Shown here: positions 24,020 to 32,154 of the stretch, piece by piece
Layout of the letters: each line of letters begins with the position of its first letter
Numbering within the stretch: position 1 is the first letter of the stretch
Assembly (NCBI GenBank): GCA_035570055.1
Contig: DATMLM010000026.1
Coordinates: 1 to 64,000, forward strand
Origin: DASRDS01 sp035570055
GTDB lineage: Bacteria > Gemmatimonadota > Gemmatimonadetes > Gemmatimonadales > Gemmatimonadaceae
Length of the DNA: 64,000 bases
Reading direction: 5' to 3'
The notes under the pieces: model-generated
Databases searched by the model: none
Told to the model about the DNA's origin: nothing
What the model saw: the letters and a program-made list of their open reading frames with translations, nothing else
Position numbers and translations under genes: made by a program

Positions 24020-24541
24020 CTACAAGCGGGCTTCGACTTGTGTCCAGGGTTCGACGTAGGCTACGCCGCCCTCCACGCGCTCGATCGCGACTTCCGTGCC
24101 GGGCTCGAGCCGAACGCCGTCGAGTCCAACCGCGCGCGCTGTCTGTCGTACCCCTTCATTCTCGAAAGCGATCACACCGGTTCCATCTGCGGAGACTTCG
24201 GTGACTTTCGCAATACACCCCTGGAGCACATAGCGCTCATCGACGACCTCGGCCTTCGCGGCGGGAATTGCCCAGCCAGCGACGAGCCAGAGCGACGCGA
24301 TGACTCCGGCGACTCCGGCGGCGGTGGCGATCGAGAGGACGGCGACCCAGCCGAGGGAGCTGTAGACGGCGAGCGGGTAGCCCGTGGCGCCGAAGACGGT
24401 CGCGAATCCGGCGACGGTCGGGAGGTCGAGGGCGAAACGGCGCCGGCCTGGGCGTCGCTCCGGGCGCTCGACACCGTTCAGCATCGCGAACACGGTGAGG
24501 ATCAGTCCGACGAGGAACGACGCGACGAAGGCGTAACGCAT
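24020..24541 (-). CDS. NfeD-like membrane protein with C-terminal OB domain
   Basis: The 173-residue protein has an N-terminal helix, two further helices near 45-90 (FATVFGATGYPL, VLSIATAAGVAGVIASLWLV), and a C-terminal beta-rich domain (YVLQGCIAKVTEVSADGTGVIAFENEG ... GTEVAIERVEGGVAYVEPW). The topology and beta domain match short NfeD/YqiJ-type proteins that partner with flotillin or SPFH scaffolds; no flotillin gene is nearby. It is divergent from padR over about 100 bp carrying the TATATCTT palindromes. Confidence 0.65.
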   Translation of the reverse strand: MRYAFVASFLVGLILTVFAMLNGVERPERRPGRRRFALDLPTVAGFATVFGATGYPLAVYSSLGWVAVLSIATAAGVAGVIASLWLVAGWAIPAAKAEVVDERYVLQGCIAKVTEVSADGTGVIAFENEGVRQTARAVGLDGVRLEPGTEVAIERVEGGVAYVEPWTQVEARL

Positions 24542-24583
24542 GATGGGGAAATAATATAGCGAGATCCCAGATTAGAGTACTTG

Positions 24584-24628
24584 CGATATATCTTTGGTGT
24601 CATTAAGATATAACTCACGATATATCTT
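24584..24628. promoter_or_regulatory. PadR operator candidate with repeated CGATATATCTT
   Basis: CGATATATCTT occurs at 24584-24594 and again at 24618-24628. The second copy pairs with AAGATATA (24605-24612) to form AAGATATA-N8-TATATCTT, a perfect 8-bp inverted repeat with 8-bp spacing, right upstream of padR and within the divergent nfeD-padR gap. Repeated sites suggest autoregulation by the dimeric PadR. Confidence 0.6.
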
Positions 24629-24645
24629 TACATACGAGGATGATT

Positions 24646-25212
24646 ATGCGTGGCAATTGGGGAGATGGAAATTGGTGGGGTGGCGGCTGGTGGGGCGAAA
24701 CCGACCGCGGGCGTCAGCGCGGACGTCATCGCGGCGGCCGCATGTTCGAGCAGGGCGATCTCAAGTACGTGATCCTGCGCCTTCTCAGTGAGAAGCCGCG
24801 GCACGGCTACGAGATCATCAAGGCCATGGAAGAGCGCCTCGGCGGGACATACTCGCCCAGTCCCGGCGCCGTGTACCCGACGCTCCAGTTCCTGGAAGAC
24901 GCCGGCTACGCGAAGACTTCGGTCGACGAAGGCGGGCGGAAGATCTACGAGATCACCGACCAAGGGCGGAAGTATCTCGAGGACAACAAGTCGAGCGTCG
25001 ACGAGATCTTCGATCGCATCGCCGACTTTGCCGGCTCGTTCTTCGGCGGTCCCATGGTCGAAGTGCACCACGCGTTCAAGAACATCGCGCGGGCAACCTA
25101 CTCGACGGCCACGCGCACGCACGACGTGGAGAAGCTCCACAAGATTCGCGAGATCTTGAATCGCGCGACCGCTGAGATCGAAGCGATCAACAAGCCGACC
25201 TCGAACGTGTGA
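24646..25212 (+). CDS. PadR-family regulator with Trp/Gly- and Arg-rich N-terminal extension
   Basis: ATG 24646 is preceded by GAGG at good spacing and gives 188 residues. A 30-residue extension (WGDGNWWGGGWWGE, then RGRQRGRHRGGR) precedes the PadR winged helix: LKYVILRLLSEKPRHGYEIIKAMEERLGG, TYSPSPGAVYPTLQFLEDAGY, GRKIYEITDQGR, then a helical C-terminal dimer arm to residue 188. The basic Gly-rich extension could bind nucleic acid. Its stop overlaps a GTG of the next frame (GTGA). Inverted repeats upstream are probable operators. Confidence 0.9.
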   Translation: MRGNWGDGNWWGGGWWGETDRGRQRGRHRGGRMFEQGDLKYVILRLLSEKPRHGYEIIKAMEERLGGTYSPSPGAVYPTLQFLEDAGYAKTSVDEGGRKIYEITDQGRKYLEDNKSSVDEIFDRIADFAGSFFGGPMVEVHHAFKNIARATYSTATRTHDVEKLHKIREILNRATAEIEAINKPTSNV

Positions 25213-25238
25213 CGACGATGGTGCTCGAGGAAGCCTCC

Positions 25239-25604
25239 ATGAATTTCGACTCCGGGGAGGTACGGCCATTCCTCGAGCGCCTGACGTCGAAGCTGCGCAT
25301 CCTCCAGTCGAATGACATCGATCGACTGGCGCGCGAAATCGCGATAGTCCCCGTCAGTCGTGTCGGACGCTGGACGTTCGACGTCGTGTACAAACAGCGC
25401 GGCGTGCCACTCGAAGTCCGGGCGGCGATGGAGGACGTCGATGCGCCGGACGTCTACTTCTTCACCGCTCCCGATCTGGCCGATCAGATTCAAGCCGAGA
25501 TGCGGGCATTCGCGGATGAGCGCTCACTGGCGGCGCCGCCAGCCGTCGTCGCGCCGAACTTTCTCTGGCTATTGCTGGTGACCGGTAGTCAAGTCACCAG
25601 CTGA
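25239..25604 (+). CDS. Hypothetical protein coupled to PadR
   Basis: From ATG 25239, preceded by GAGGAAG, the product has 121 residues; a GTG at 25209 overlapping the padR stop as GTGA would add ten. It begins MNFDSGEVRPFLERLTSKLRI, a helix-rich start, followed by beta strands (WTFDVVYKQRGVPLEVRAAM) and an acidic region, and ends FLWLLLVTGSQVTS. I do not recognise the family. Position directly after padR suggests it is an effector or co-regulated partner. Its 3' end overlaps the convergent osmC-like gene by 16 bp. Confidence 0.6.
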   Translation: MNFDSGEVRPFLERLTSKLRILQSNDIDRLAREIAIVPVSRVGRWTFDVVYKQRGVPLEVRAAMEDVDAPDVYFFTAPDLADQIQAEMRAFADERSLAAPPAVVAPNFLWLLLVTGSQVTS

Positions 25605-26017
25605 GCATCGAGCTCGATCGGCACGGCCTTGAGCGCCTGAGAGACCGGGCAGGTCTCCTTTGTCTTCTCCGCCGCGGCCTTGAACTTCGCGGCGTCGATG
25701 CCCGGCACAGTGGCGCGCACGACGAGTTTGATGCTCGTGATCGCGAAACCCGCGCCCTGCTTCTCGATCGAGACCGCGGCGCGAGTTTCGACTTTCGTGA
25801 CCGGCGTGCCCGCTTGCTCCAGCCCGGCGGACAGCGCCATGCTGTAGCACGCCGCCTCGGCGGCCGCTAAGAGCTCCTCGGGATTCGAGCCTTTTGCTTG
25901 CTCGAATCGCGAGCCAAAAGAAAATGACGCGGAGACCGCGCCGCTCTCGCCGGAGAACGAGCCCTTCCCTTTCTGTAGGCCACCTTCCCAAGTGGCTGTC
26001 GCGTGACGTGTTGGCAT
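25589..26017 (-). CDS. OsmC-family peroxiredoxin
   Basis: The 142-residue protein from ATG 26017 starts MPTRHATATWEGG, the usual OsmC opening with a modified first strand, and includes GSNPEELLAAAEAACYSMALS, with the first redox Cys, and CPVSQAL, with the second. OsmC/Ohr-type enzymes reduce organic hydroperoxides with thiols. It reads as the OsmC rather than Ohr subgroup by the CPVS-type second site. Only 19 bp separates it from the divergent DUF1648 gene. Confidence 0.92.
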   Translation of the reverse strand: MPTRHATATWEGGLQKGKGSFSGESGAVSASFSFGSRFEQAKGSNPEELLAAAEAACYSMALSAGLEQAGTPVTKVETRAAVSIEKQGAGFAITSIKLVVRATVPGIDAAKFKAAAEKTKETCPVSQALKAVPIELDAQLVT

Positions 26018-26036
26018 TGCAATAAGTATATACGGT

Positions 26037-26462
26037 ATGGAGCGCCAACTACTGCGGTGGTTTCCGCCGTTCGTGCTGCTGGCCACCGTGCTGTACACCG
26101 TCTCGGTTTATCCCGAGCTCCCCGCGCGGATGCCAACGCACTGGGGCTTGAGCGGCCAGCCGAACGGCTGGTCCCCTCGCGAATTTGGCGCGTGGCTGCT
26201 GCCGGGCGTGATGGCCATCCTCTGGGGCTTGTCCGTGGTGCTCCCCAAGATCGATCCCCGGGGACCAAACAGCGAAAAGTTCGGCGTGGGGTACCACGTC
26301 GCGATCACCGCGATCTTGGCATCCCAGGGCGTAATCCAGTGGGCGATGCTGAACGTCGCCCTAGGCCATCCGGTGGCCATCAACACCGTGATATACGTTG
26401 CCCTCGGCGTGCTCTTCGCCTTGCTCGGCGTCGCTATCCCGCTCAGCAGGCGGACCCGCTAG
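26037..26462 (+). CDS. DUF1648-type membrane protein
   Basis: The 141-residue protein has four predicted transmembrane helices and the DUF1648 N-terminal signature (YPELPARMPTHWGLSGQPNGW) seen at the start of SdpI-like immunity/permease proteins. It lacks the longer SdpI C-terminal part. The family role is unclear beyond membrane localisation. TATATA (26027-26032) lies just before the ATG with no visible ribosome binding site, consistent with a leaderless transcript. It is divergent from osmC. Confidence 0.8.
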   Translation: MERQLLRWFPPFVLLATVLYTVSVYPELPARMPTHWGLSGQPNGWSPREFGAWLLPGVMAILWGLSVVLPKIDPRGPNSEKFGVGYHVAITAILASQGVIQWAMLNVALGHPVAINTVIYVALGVLFALLGVAIPLSRRTR

Positions 26463-26594
26463 CCGTGTCCGGTAATGGGACGAAAATCCCAAGCACGGTG
26501 GGAACACGAGCGAGCCCAAGGCCCGTAACTCGCTATAGCTAGGTAGCTTAGCATCCGGTGGCGACCGGCATGGCTCTTTCTTATATAAGAGGCC
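26463..26594 (+). promoter_or_regulatory. Leader/promoter region of the ABC efflux locus
   Basis: This 132-bp gap holds a small GGGA-C-GAAAA-TCCC hairpin (about 26476-26489), a TAGCT-rich stretch (26530-26552) and, at the gene boundary, the perfect palindrome TCTTATATAAGA (26579-26590). TATATA (26582-26587) would be a -10 seven bases before the ATG at 26595, giving a leaderless or near-leaderless mRNA. The palindrome could be an operator. Confidence 0.55.
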
Positions 26595-27839
26595 ATGGAC
26601 ATCGTCCGCAGTAAACCAAAATCGCGCGTCCGGTATCTGATCATTGCCGGCGCCGTAGTAGTCATAGGCGCGCTCACCGTTTCGGTCAGCCGGCTGGAGT
26701 CGCGTCCACCCTCCGTGGAGAAGAGCACGCTGTGGATCGATTCCGTGAAGCGCGGGACGATGCTGCGGCAGGTACGCGCGCCTGGCACTCTGCTGCCAGA
26801 GCACGTGCGCATCATCTCGGCCGTCACAGCGGGCCGCGTCGAAACGCTGCCGATCAAAGCAGGTGTCAGCGTGACGCCTAACACCTTGATCTGCGATCTC
26901 TCGAACCCCGACGTGCAACTCCAAGCGCTCGACGCCGAGCGGCAACTGTCGTTGCAAGAGGGCACGGTGGTTCAGCTCAAGCAGTCGCTCGAGACCGCAC
27001 GGCTGGCCGAAGCCTCCGCGCTCACGCAGGCCGAGATGGCCGCCAACGAGGCCGAACGGCAGGTGTCGGTGTTCGATGCGCTGGACAAGAAGGGACTCGC
27101 CGGAACCAACGAGTTGGCGAAAGCGCGCGACGCATCGGCCGCGGCCAAGCAGACGCTGCAGATCGAACGCGACCGGCTCAAGGTGCTCACCGAATCGAAC
27201 GAACAACAAATCTCATTGGCCGCCGACCAGGTCGAGCGCCTCAAGGCCATCAAGAACTTCCGCGAAGGCCTCGTGCAATCGATGCACGTCGAGGCGGGTG
27301 AGGCCGGCGTGCTGCAGGAGATGCCGCTGCTCCTCGGCGAATGGGTCACGCCCGGAACGATCCTCGCGCGCGTTGCGCAGCCCGGCAAGCTCAAGGCCGT
27401 GCTCCAAGTCCCCGAGACCCAGGCCAAGGACATTGTCGTCGGGCAGGTGGTCTCGGTCGATACACGCAACGGTGTCGTACCGGGACGCGTGCAACGTATC
27501 GACCCCGCGGTCAATGCCGGGACCGTCGGGATTGATGTCTCGCTCGAAGGCACCCTGCCCCCTGGTGCCCGAGCCGATCTCAGTGTCGATGGGACCATTG
27601 AAATCGAACGCCTGGACAACGTGCTCTACGTCGGACGGCCCGCGTTCGGGCAGCCCGACGGCACCATCTCGCTCTTCACGATCGGTCCGGACGGTCATAC
27701 CGCCGTTCGCAAGACGGTGAAGCTCGGCAAGAGCTCCGTCACGACGATCGAAGTATTGCAGGGACTCGCGGTCGGCGATCGGGTGATCATCTCCGACATG
27801 TCGGCGTGGGACAACGTCAACAAGGTCCGCGTGGAATAA
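26595..27839 (+). CDS. HlyD/MacA-type periplasmic adaptor
   Basis: The 414-residue membrane-fusion protein has an N-terminal membrane anchor (YLIIAGAVVVIGALTV), a lipoyl/barrel-sandwich region split by a long coiled-coil hairpin (about 110-230; LEQ- and Ala-rich heptads), then beta-barrel (KLKAVLQVPETQAKDIVVGQ) and membrane-proximal domains (GLAVGDRVIISDMSAWD). It should link the ABC permeases to an outer-membrane channel. Its TAATG overlap with the next ATPase marks the first gene of a nine-gene coupled locus. No TolC-type gene is in the window. Confidence 0.93.
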   Translation: MDIVRSKPKSRVRYLIIAGAVVVIGALTVSVSRLESRPPSVEKSTLWIDSVKRGTMLRQVRAPGTLLPEHVRIISAVTAGRVETLPIKAGVSVTPNTLICDLSNPDVQLQALDAERQLSLQEGTVVQLKQSLETARLAEASALTQAEMAANEAERQVSVFDALDKKGLAGTNELAKARDASAAAKQTLQIERDRLKVLTESNEQQISLAADQVERLKAIKNFREGLVQSMHVEAGEAGVLQEMPLLLGEWVTPGTILARVAQPGKLKAVLQVPETQAKDIVVGQVVSVDTRNGVVPGRVQRIDPAVNAGTVGIDVSLEGTLPPGARADLSVDGTIEIERLDNVLYVGRPAFGQPDGTISLFTIGPDGHTAVRKTVKLGKSSVTTIEVLQGLAVGDRVIISDMSAWDNVNKVRVE

Positions 27840-28582
27840 TGACGACTTCTTTGATCAGCCTCGACGGCATTAAGAAGGTGTTTTACACCGACGAGATCGA
27901 GACGCATGCGCTCTCGGAAATCCACCTGCAGATCAACGAAGGCGAGTACGTCGCCATCGGTGGTCCGTCAGGCTGCGGGAAAACCACGCTGCTCTCGATT
28001 TTGGGCCTCCTCGATACGCCAACCGACGGGAAGTACGAGTTGGCCGGCGAACCGGTCGCTTCACTCTCCGCGTCGGATCGCGCGAGAGTACGAAATCGGC
28101 AAATCGGGTTCATCTTTCAGGCCTTCAACCTGATCGGCGATCTCACGGTCTACGAGAACGTCGAATTGCCATTGACCTACCGCGGCATGGCCGCGGCCGA
28201 ACGCCGCCAGCGCGTGCAAAAGGCGCTCGAGCGCGTGGGGATGGCGCACAGAACAAAGCACTACCCCGCGCAGCTATCGGGCGGTCAGCAACAGCGCGTC
28301 GCCGTCGCGCGCGCGGTCGCGGGCGACCCGCTCATTCTCCTCGCGGACGAGCCCACGGGTAACCTCGACTCGCAAAATGGCGAGGCCGTCATGGGCTTGC
28401 TGCGAGAGCTGCACGAGGGTGGCGCAACGATCTGCATGGTCACCCACGATCCGCGATTCGCGCGGCACGCCAAGCGGGCCGTGCACCTCTTCGACGGCCG
28501 GGTCGTCGAAGACGAGAAAGGCGCGAAGCAGAGTGAAGACGAGCGCAAGCTGACCGAGAGCGGGTTCGGATTCACCGGCTGA
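27839..28582 (+). CDS. MacB/LolD-type ABC ATPase (first)
   Basis: The 247-residue ATPase shows GGPSGCGKTTLL (Walker A), IGFIFQAFNLIGDLTVYENV (Q-loop), LSGGQQQRVAVARAV (signature), LILLADEPTGNLDSQ (Walker B) and a VTHD His switch. It groups with LolD/MacB/FtsE ATPases that drive mechanotransmission permeases. The ATG overlaps the adaptor stop (TAATG), and the first ADOP permease follows after 7 bp. Confidence 0.95.
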   Translation: MTTSLISLDGIKKVFYTDEIETHALSEIHLQINEGEYVAIGGPSGCGKTTLLSILGLLDTPTDGKYELAGEPVASLSASDRARVRNRQIGFIFQAFNLIGDLTVYENVELPLTYRGMAAAERRQRVQKALERVGMAHRTKHYPAQLSGGQQQRVAVARAVAGDPLILLADEPTGNLDSQNGEAVMGLLRELHEGGATICMVTHDPRFARHAKRAVHLFDGRVVEDEKGAKQSEDERKLTESGFGFTG

Positions 28583-28589
28583 GAGCCAC

Positions 28590-31025
28590 ATGCTGCGCGA
28601 CGACATTGAAGCGGCCGTGCGCGCACTTCGGGCTCGGCCGGCCTTCGCCACACTGATCGTCTGCTGTCTCGCGATCGGGATCGGCGCGAATATCGCGATG
28701 TTCAGTATCGCGAACGTGCTGTTCCTGCGTCCGCCCGCTGGCGTTCGGAACGCCGAGGCGTTGTCGCGACTGGAGGTCGTCCGCCGCGCTGGCATTCTGC
28801 AGTCGCCGGACGGTGGGGCGCTCTCGTATCCCGACTTCGTGGATGTCAGCGCCGCGCGCGGGGTTTTCTCGAGCCTCGCCGCGTCACGGCACTCGATGCT
28901 GACGATCGGCCGTGGCATCGAAGCCGAGCAACTGGAAGGCGAGTTTGTATCGCGCGACTACTTCCGCACGCTCGGCGCCCGCACCGCTCGCGGGCGGTTT
29001 TTCGCCGCCGACGAGGACAGCGTGCGCGGGCTCCGGCCGGCGGTCGTTCTGGGATACAGCTATTGGCAGTCGCACTTCCAAGGGCGCGACGTCGTCGGGC
29101 GCACGCTCACGATCAACGATCGACTGTACACGATCGTCGGCGTTGCCGAACGCGATTTCCGAGGCGTGGGCTATCGTCGCGTCGAGATGTGGGTGCCCGT
29201 GGTCGAGATCGAGCCCTACATGGGCCACGACGCGTTGACCGACCGCACCCTGGAGATGTTCACGGCAACTGCCAGGCGCGCTCCCGGCATATCGGTCGCA
29301 CAGGTCGAGGCGGCGGCGACGGCCCAGATGGTGGCGACCGCGCCAAGCGATCGCAGGCTCGATCAGCATCCAAAAATCATTGCCAGGGCATCGTCCTTTG
29401 GTGGCAGCGTGGACAGCCCGCCGCAGGCCACGCTCGTCCTGTGGCTCTTTGGCGCGGTCGCGTTCGTCCTCATGATCGCCTGCGCGAACGTCGCGAACCT
29501 GCTCATCGCGCGCACGGTCCAGCGTCGCCACGAGATCGCCGTCCGCCTGTCGCTCGGCGTGGGACGTCCCCGGCTCGCGCGACAGATGCTCATCGAGAGC
29601 GTGATCCTTGCGCTGGGTGGCGGCGTGGCCGGATTGCTGCTCGCCTGGCTGGGCACGAGCGCGTGGCGCATGCCGGAGTTGGCTGCGCGGCCGACACCAT
29701 GGGATCCCGCTGTGTTGGCGTTCACCGGGGGGCTGGCCCTGCTGACCGCGATTGCCTTCGGCGTCGCGCCGGCGCTGACGGCGATCAAGATGGACCTCTC
29801 GCTGCTCCTCAAAGAACGAGCGGCATCAGCCAGTCGGACGCGGGTCTCCGCTCGCGGCGCGCTGATCGCGCTCCAGGCCGCGCTCTCGCTCGTCGTCCTC
29901 GCCGGCAGCGGTCTCTTCATTCGATCGCTGCAGAAAATGTCCGCGATCGACTTGGACATGGACGCGGACCACGTGGTGTTCGTCGATCCCAAGCTCAACG
30001 CGGACCAAGTCGATTCGGCGCGACGGGAAGCCGTGTTGGCCCGCGTCGTCGAGCGACTCGGCGCGGTCCCCGGCGTGCGGGCGGTGAGCGTCGAGGATAT
30101 CCCGCGGTTTCGCGGGATCGCTATCCTCGATGCGAAGCGGCCAGGGCCAGATTCCATCCCGGCGGAGGCGCGGGCATTCCAGCCACGCGTCGACTTTGTC
30201 GGACCGTCGTACGCCGAAGCGCTCGGCACGCCGGTCGTGCTCGGGCGCGACATCACGGCCGCCGACCGCGCCGGCTCACAACCCGTCGTCGTGGTCAGTC
30301 AGCGCATGGCGCGCGAGTATTGGCCCGGCCAGAACGCCATCGGGCAATGCCTGCTGATCGCCTTCCAGGGGGACAAGAGTACGCCGTGCTGGTACGTCAT
30401 CGGCGTTGTCGGCGATGCGCCAATGAACATCGCGGAAGAGCATCGGACGTACTATTACATCCCGCGCGCGCAACGCTCGCTGCCGTACCAGCCCACGATC
30501 ATCGTGCGGACGGCCGGTCCCTCGCACGCCGCGCTCGAGACCATTCGCGACGCCGTACTCGAGGCGTCGCCCGAGATCCTGTACGCAGAGACCAACACGG
30601 TTCCCATGCTGCTCGCCGACCAATTCGCGCCGGCCCGGCTGGCCGCTCTCTTGTTCACGCTCTTCGGCATCGCCGCGCTCGGGCTGACGGCGATCGGTCT
30701 CTATGGAGTCGTCGCCTATCTCGTCGCGCAGCGCACGCGTGAAGTCGGCATTCGCATGGCACTCGGCTCGACGACTGTGGGCGCCGTGGCGCTCATGGCC
30801 CGCCAGGGCGCGAAGCCAGTGGCGGTCGGGCTGCTGGCCGGGCTGGTTGGCGCGGTTCTCGTGACGCGGTTCCTCCAGAGTCTCCTCTACAACGTCAGTC
30901 CAACCGACGGACCATCGTTCGCCGCGGCTGCCGCCTTACTGGGGCTCGTGGCTGCCGTCGCGTGCATCGTGCCGGCGCGGAAAGCCGCGCAGGTGGATCC
31001 CGTGGTGGCGCTGCGAGCGGAGTGA
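28590..31025 (+). CDS. ADOP-family ABC permease 1 (MacB_PCD-FtsX twice)
   Basis: The 811-residue permease has TM1 near the N-terminus (LIVCCLAIGIGANIAMFSI), a large periplasmic MacB-PCD domain, a three-helix FtsX set near 285-400 (VAFVLMIACANVANLLIARTVQRRHEIAVRLSLG), a second helix and periplasmic domain from about 430, and a C-terminal FtsX set ending VDPVVALRAE. This duplicated architecture is the ADOP family. It is the most diverged of the three permeases here and lies with the first ATPase and adaptor. The small membrane protein follows after 2 bp. Confidence 0.93.
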   Translation: MLRDDIEAAVRALRARPAFATLIVCCLAIGIGANIAMFSIANVLFLRPPAGVRNAEALSRLEVVRRAGILQSPDGGALSYPDFVDVSAARGVFSSLAASRHSMLTIGRGIEAEQLEGEFVSRDYFRTLGARTARGRFFAADEDSVRGLRPAVVLGYSYWQSHFQGRDVVGRTLTINDRLYTIVGVAERDFRGVGYRRVEMWVPVVEIEPYMGHDALTDRTLEMFTATARRAPGISVAQVEAAATAQMVATAPSDRRLDQHPKIIARASSFGGSVDSPPQATLVLWLFGAVAFVLMIACANVANLLIARTVQRRHEIAVRLSLGVGRPRLARQMLIESVILALGGGVAGLLLAWLGTSAWRMPELAARPTPWDPAVLAFTGGLALLTAIAFGVAPALTAIKMDLSLLLKERAASASRTRVSARGALIALQAALSLVVLAGSGLFIRSLQKMSAIDLDMDADHVVFVDPKLNADQVDSARREAVLARVVERLGAVPGVRAVSVEDIPRFRGIAILDAKRPGPDSIPAEARAFQPRVDFVGPSYAEALGTPVVLGRDITAADRAGSQPVVVVSQRMAREYWPGQNAIGQCLLIAFQGDKSTPCWYVIGVVGDAPMNIAEEHRTYYYIPRAQRSLPYQPTIIVRTAGPSHAALETIRDAVLEASPEILYAETNTVPMLLADQFAPARLAALLFTLFGIAALGLTAIGLYGVVAYLVAQRTREVGIRMALGSTTVGAVALMARQGAKPVAVGLLAGLVGAVLVTRFLQSLLYNVSPTDGPSFAAAAALLGLVAAVACIVPARKAAQVDPVVALRAE

Positions 31026-31027
31026 TT

Positions 31028-31432
31028 ATGGCGCGAGTGTTCGAGCGACTCATTCTCGTCTGCACCCTGCTCTGCGGCATGGTGTACGGCGAACGCCTCA
31101 TCCGAACGGTCCTGTCGACTATCGCCCGGCTGGACGCGGCGCACCTGCACGGCGTCGAGATCACCGGATCCGCATTGGGCTTCACGCAGGCCGGCATTGC
31201 CGTGGCCGTCGTGCTGTTTGCCGTGGTCCCGGCGATTCTATCCGTGTTCGACGCGTTCGACGGACGGAAAGTGCCAGCGACGCTCGTTATCGGTGAGCTC
31301 GTCGCGGCCCTGCTTCTCTTTGGCGCCTCGGGGCGCGTCCTGCACGAGTCGGTGCACGCGCGTATCGTTGGCACGGGCGATACACGAGTGCTCGCCGTTC
31401 AGGCGTCGGTTACAACGGAGGTTGTCGAGTGA
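31028..31432 (+). CDS. Small polytopic membrane protein of the ABC locus
   Basis: The 134-residue protein has about three hydrophobic segments (ILVCTLLCGMVYG, IAVAVVLFAVVPAILSVF, LVIGELVAALLLFGASG) and no recognised domain. It lies between ADOP permease 1 and the second ATPase, with a 2-bp gap before it and a GTGA overlap after it. It is therefore likely a component or assembly factor of the transporter set. The name cannot be improved from sequence alone. Confidence 0.72.
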   Translation: MARVFERLILVCTLLCGMVYGERLIRTVLSTIARLDAAHLHGVEITGSALGFTQAGIAVAVVLFAVVPAILSVFDAFDGRKVPATLVIGELVAALLLFGASGRVLHESVHARIVGTGDTRVLAVQASVTTEVVE

Positions 31433-32154
31433 TCTTTGCGAAGAAAGCGGAAGTCACGCCTGAGGCGCGCGTCGTCGCGCAGCCCGGCGAGACATTGATC
31501 GCGCTCCGGGGCGTGGAGCGCTGGTACGAGGCCGGTGGCAGTCGCAACTATGTACTACGTAACATTACGCTCGATATCGCCGCGGGCGATTTCGTCTCGA
31601 TCATGGGGCCGTCGGGTGCCGGCAAGTCCACGTTGCTCAACCTGCTCGGCATGCTGGACTCCGGGTGGAGTGGGCAGTACTGGCTCGCCGGCGAAGGCGT
31701 TCACGCCTTGCCCCACAAGTCTCGCGTTGCCCTCGGGAAACGGCACATCGGGTTCGTATTCCAGCAGTACCACCTGCTCGATGATCTGACCGTCGCCGAA
31801 AATCTCGACGTTCCCCTGTCCTATCGTGACGTCCCGCGCGCAAAACGACAGGCGTTGGTCGCGGATACGCTGGACCGGTTTGGGATCGTGGGGAAGAAAG
31901 ACTTATACCCCCAACAACTCTCAGGGGGACAGCAGCAACTCGTTGGCATTGCGAGAGCGGTCATTGCGGAGCCCGCGGTGATTCTCGCCGATGAGCCCAC
32001 GGGCAATCTGCATTCCAGCCAAGGCCGCGAGATTATGGCGTTGTTCCGCGAGTTGAACGCGCGGGGCACAACCATTGTGCAGGTCACGCACTCCGAGGAG
32101 AATGCGGCCGCGGGCAAACGCATCGTGACGCTGCGCGACGGGTGGATGACGTGA
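31429..32154 (+). CDS. MacB/LolD-type ABC ATPase (second)
   Basis: The 241-residue ATPase has MGPSGAGKSTLLNLLG (Walker A), IGFVFQQYHLLDDLTVAENL (Q-loop), LSGGQQQLVGIARAV (signature; Leu replaces the usual Arg after QQQ), VILADEPTGNLHSSQ (Walker B, with His instead of Asp after GNL) and a VTHS switch region. GTG 31429 overlaps the previous stop. It directly precedes permeases 2 and 3 and probably serves them. The two motif changes are mild but distinguish it from the first ATPase. Confidence 0.93.
   Translation: MIFAKKAEVTPEARVVAQPGETLIALRGVERWYEAGGSRNYVLRNITLDIAAGDFVSIMGPSGAGKSTLLNLLGMLDSGWSGQYWLAGEGVHALPHKSRVALGKRHIGFVFQQYHLLDDLTVAENLDVPLSYRDVPRAKRQALVADTLDRFGIVGKKDLYPQQLSGGQQQLVGIARAVIAEPAVILADEPTGNLHSSQGREIMALFRELNARGTTIVQVTHSEENAAAGKRIVTLRDGWMT

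Noticed and set aside
26530..26552. Possible BlaI-like site (TAGCT-rich stretch) before the efflux locus
   Set aside because: Its halves do not form the ATGCTAG/CTAGCAT repeat; several mismatches in the core.
26550..26594. Sigma-54 (-24/-12) promoter before the HlyD gene
   Set aside because: GG and GC elements are not at the required spacing; TATATA fits a sigma-70-like box better.
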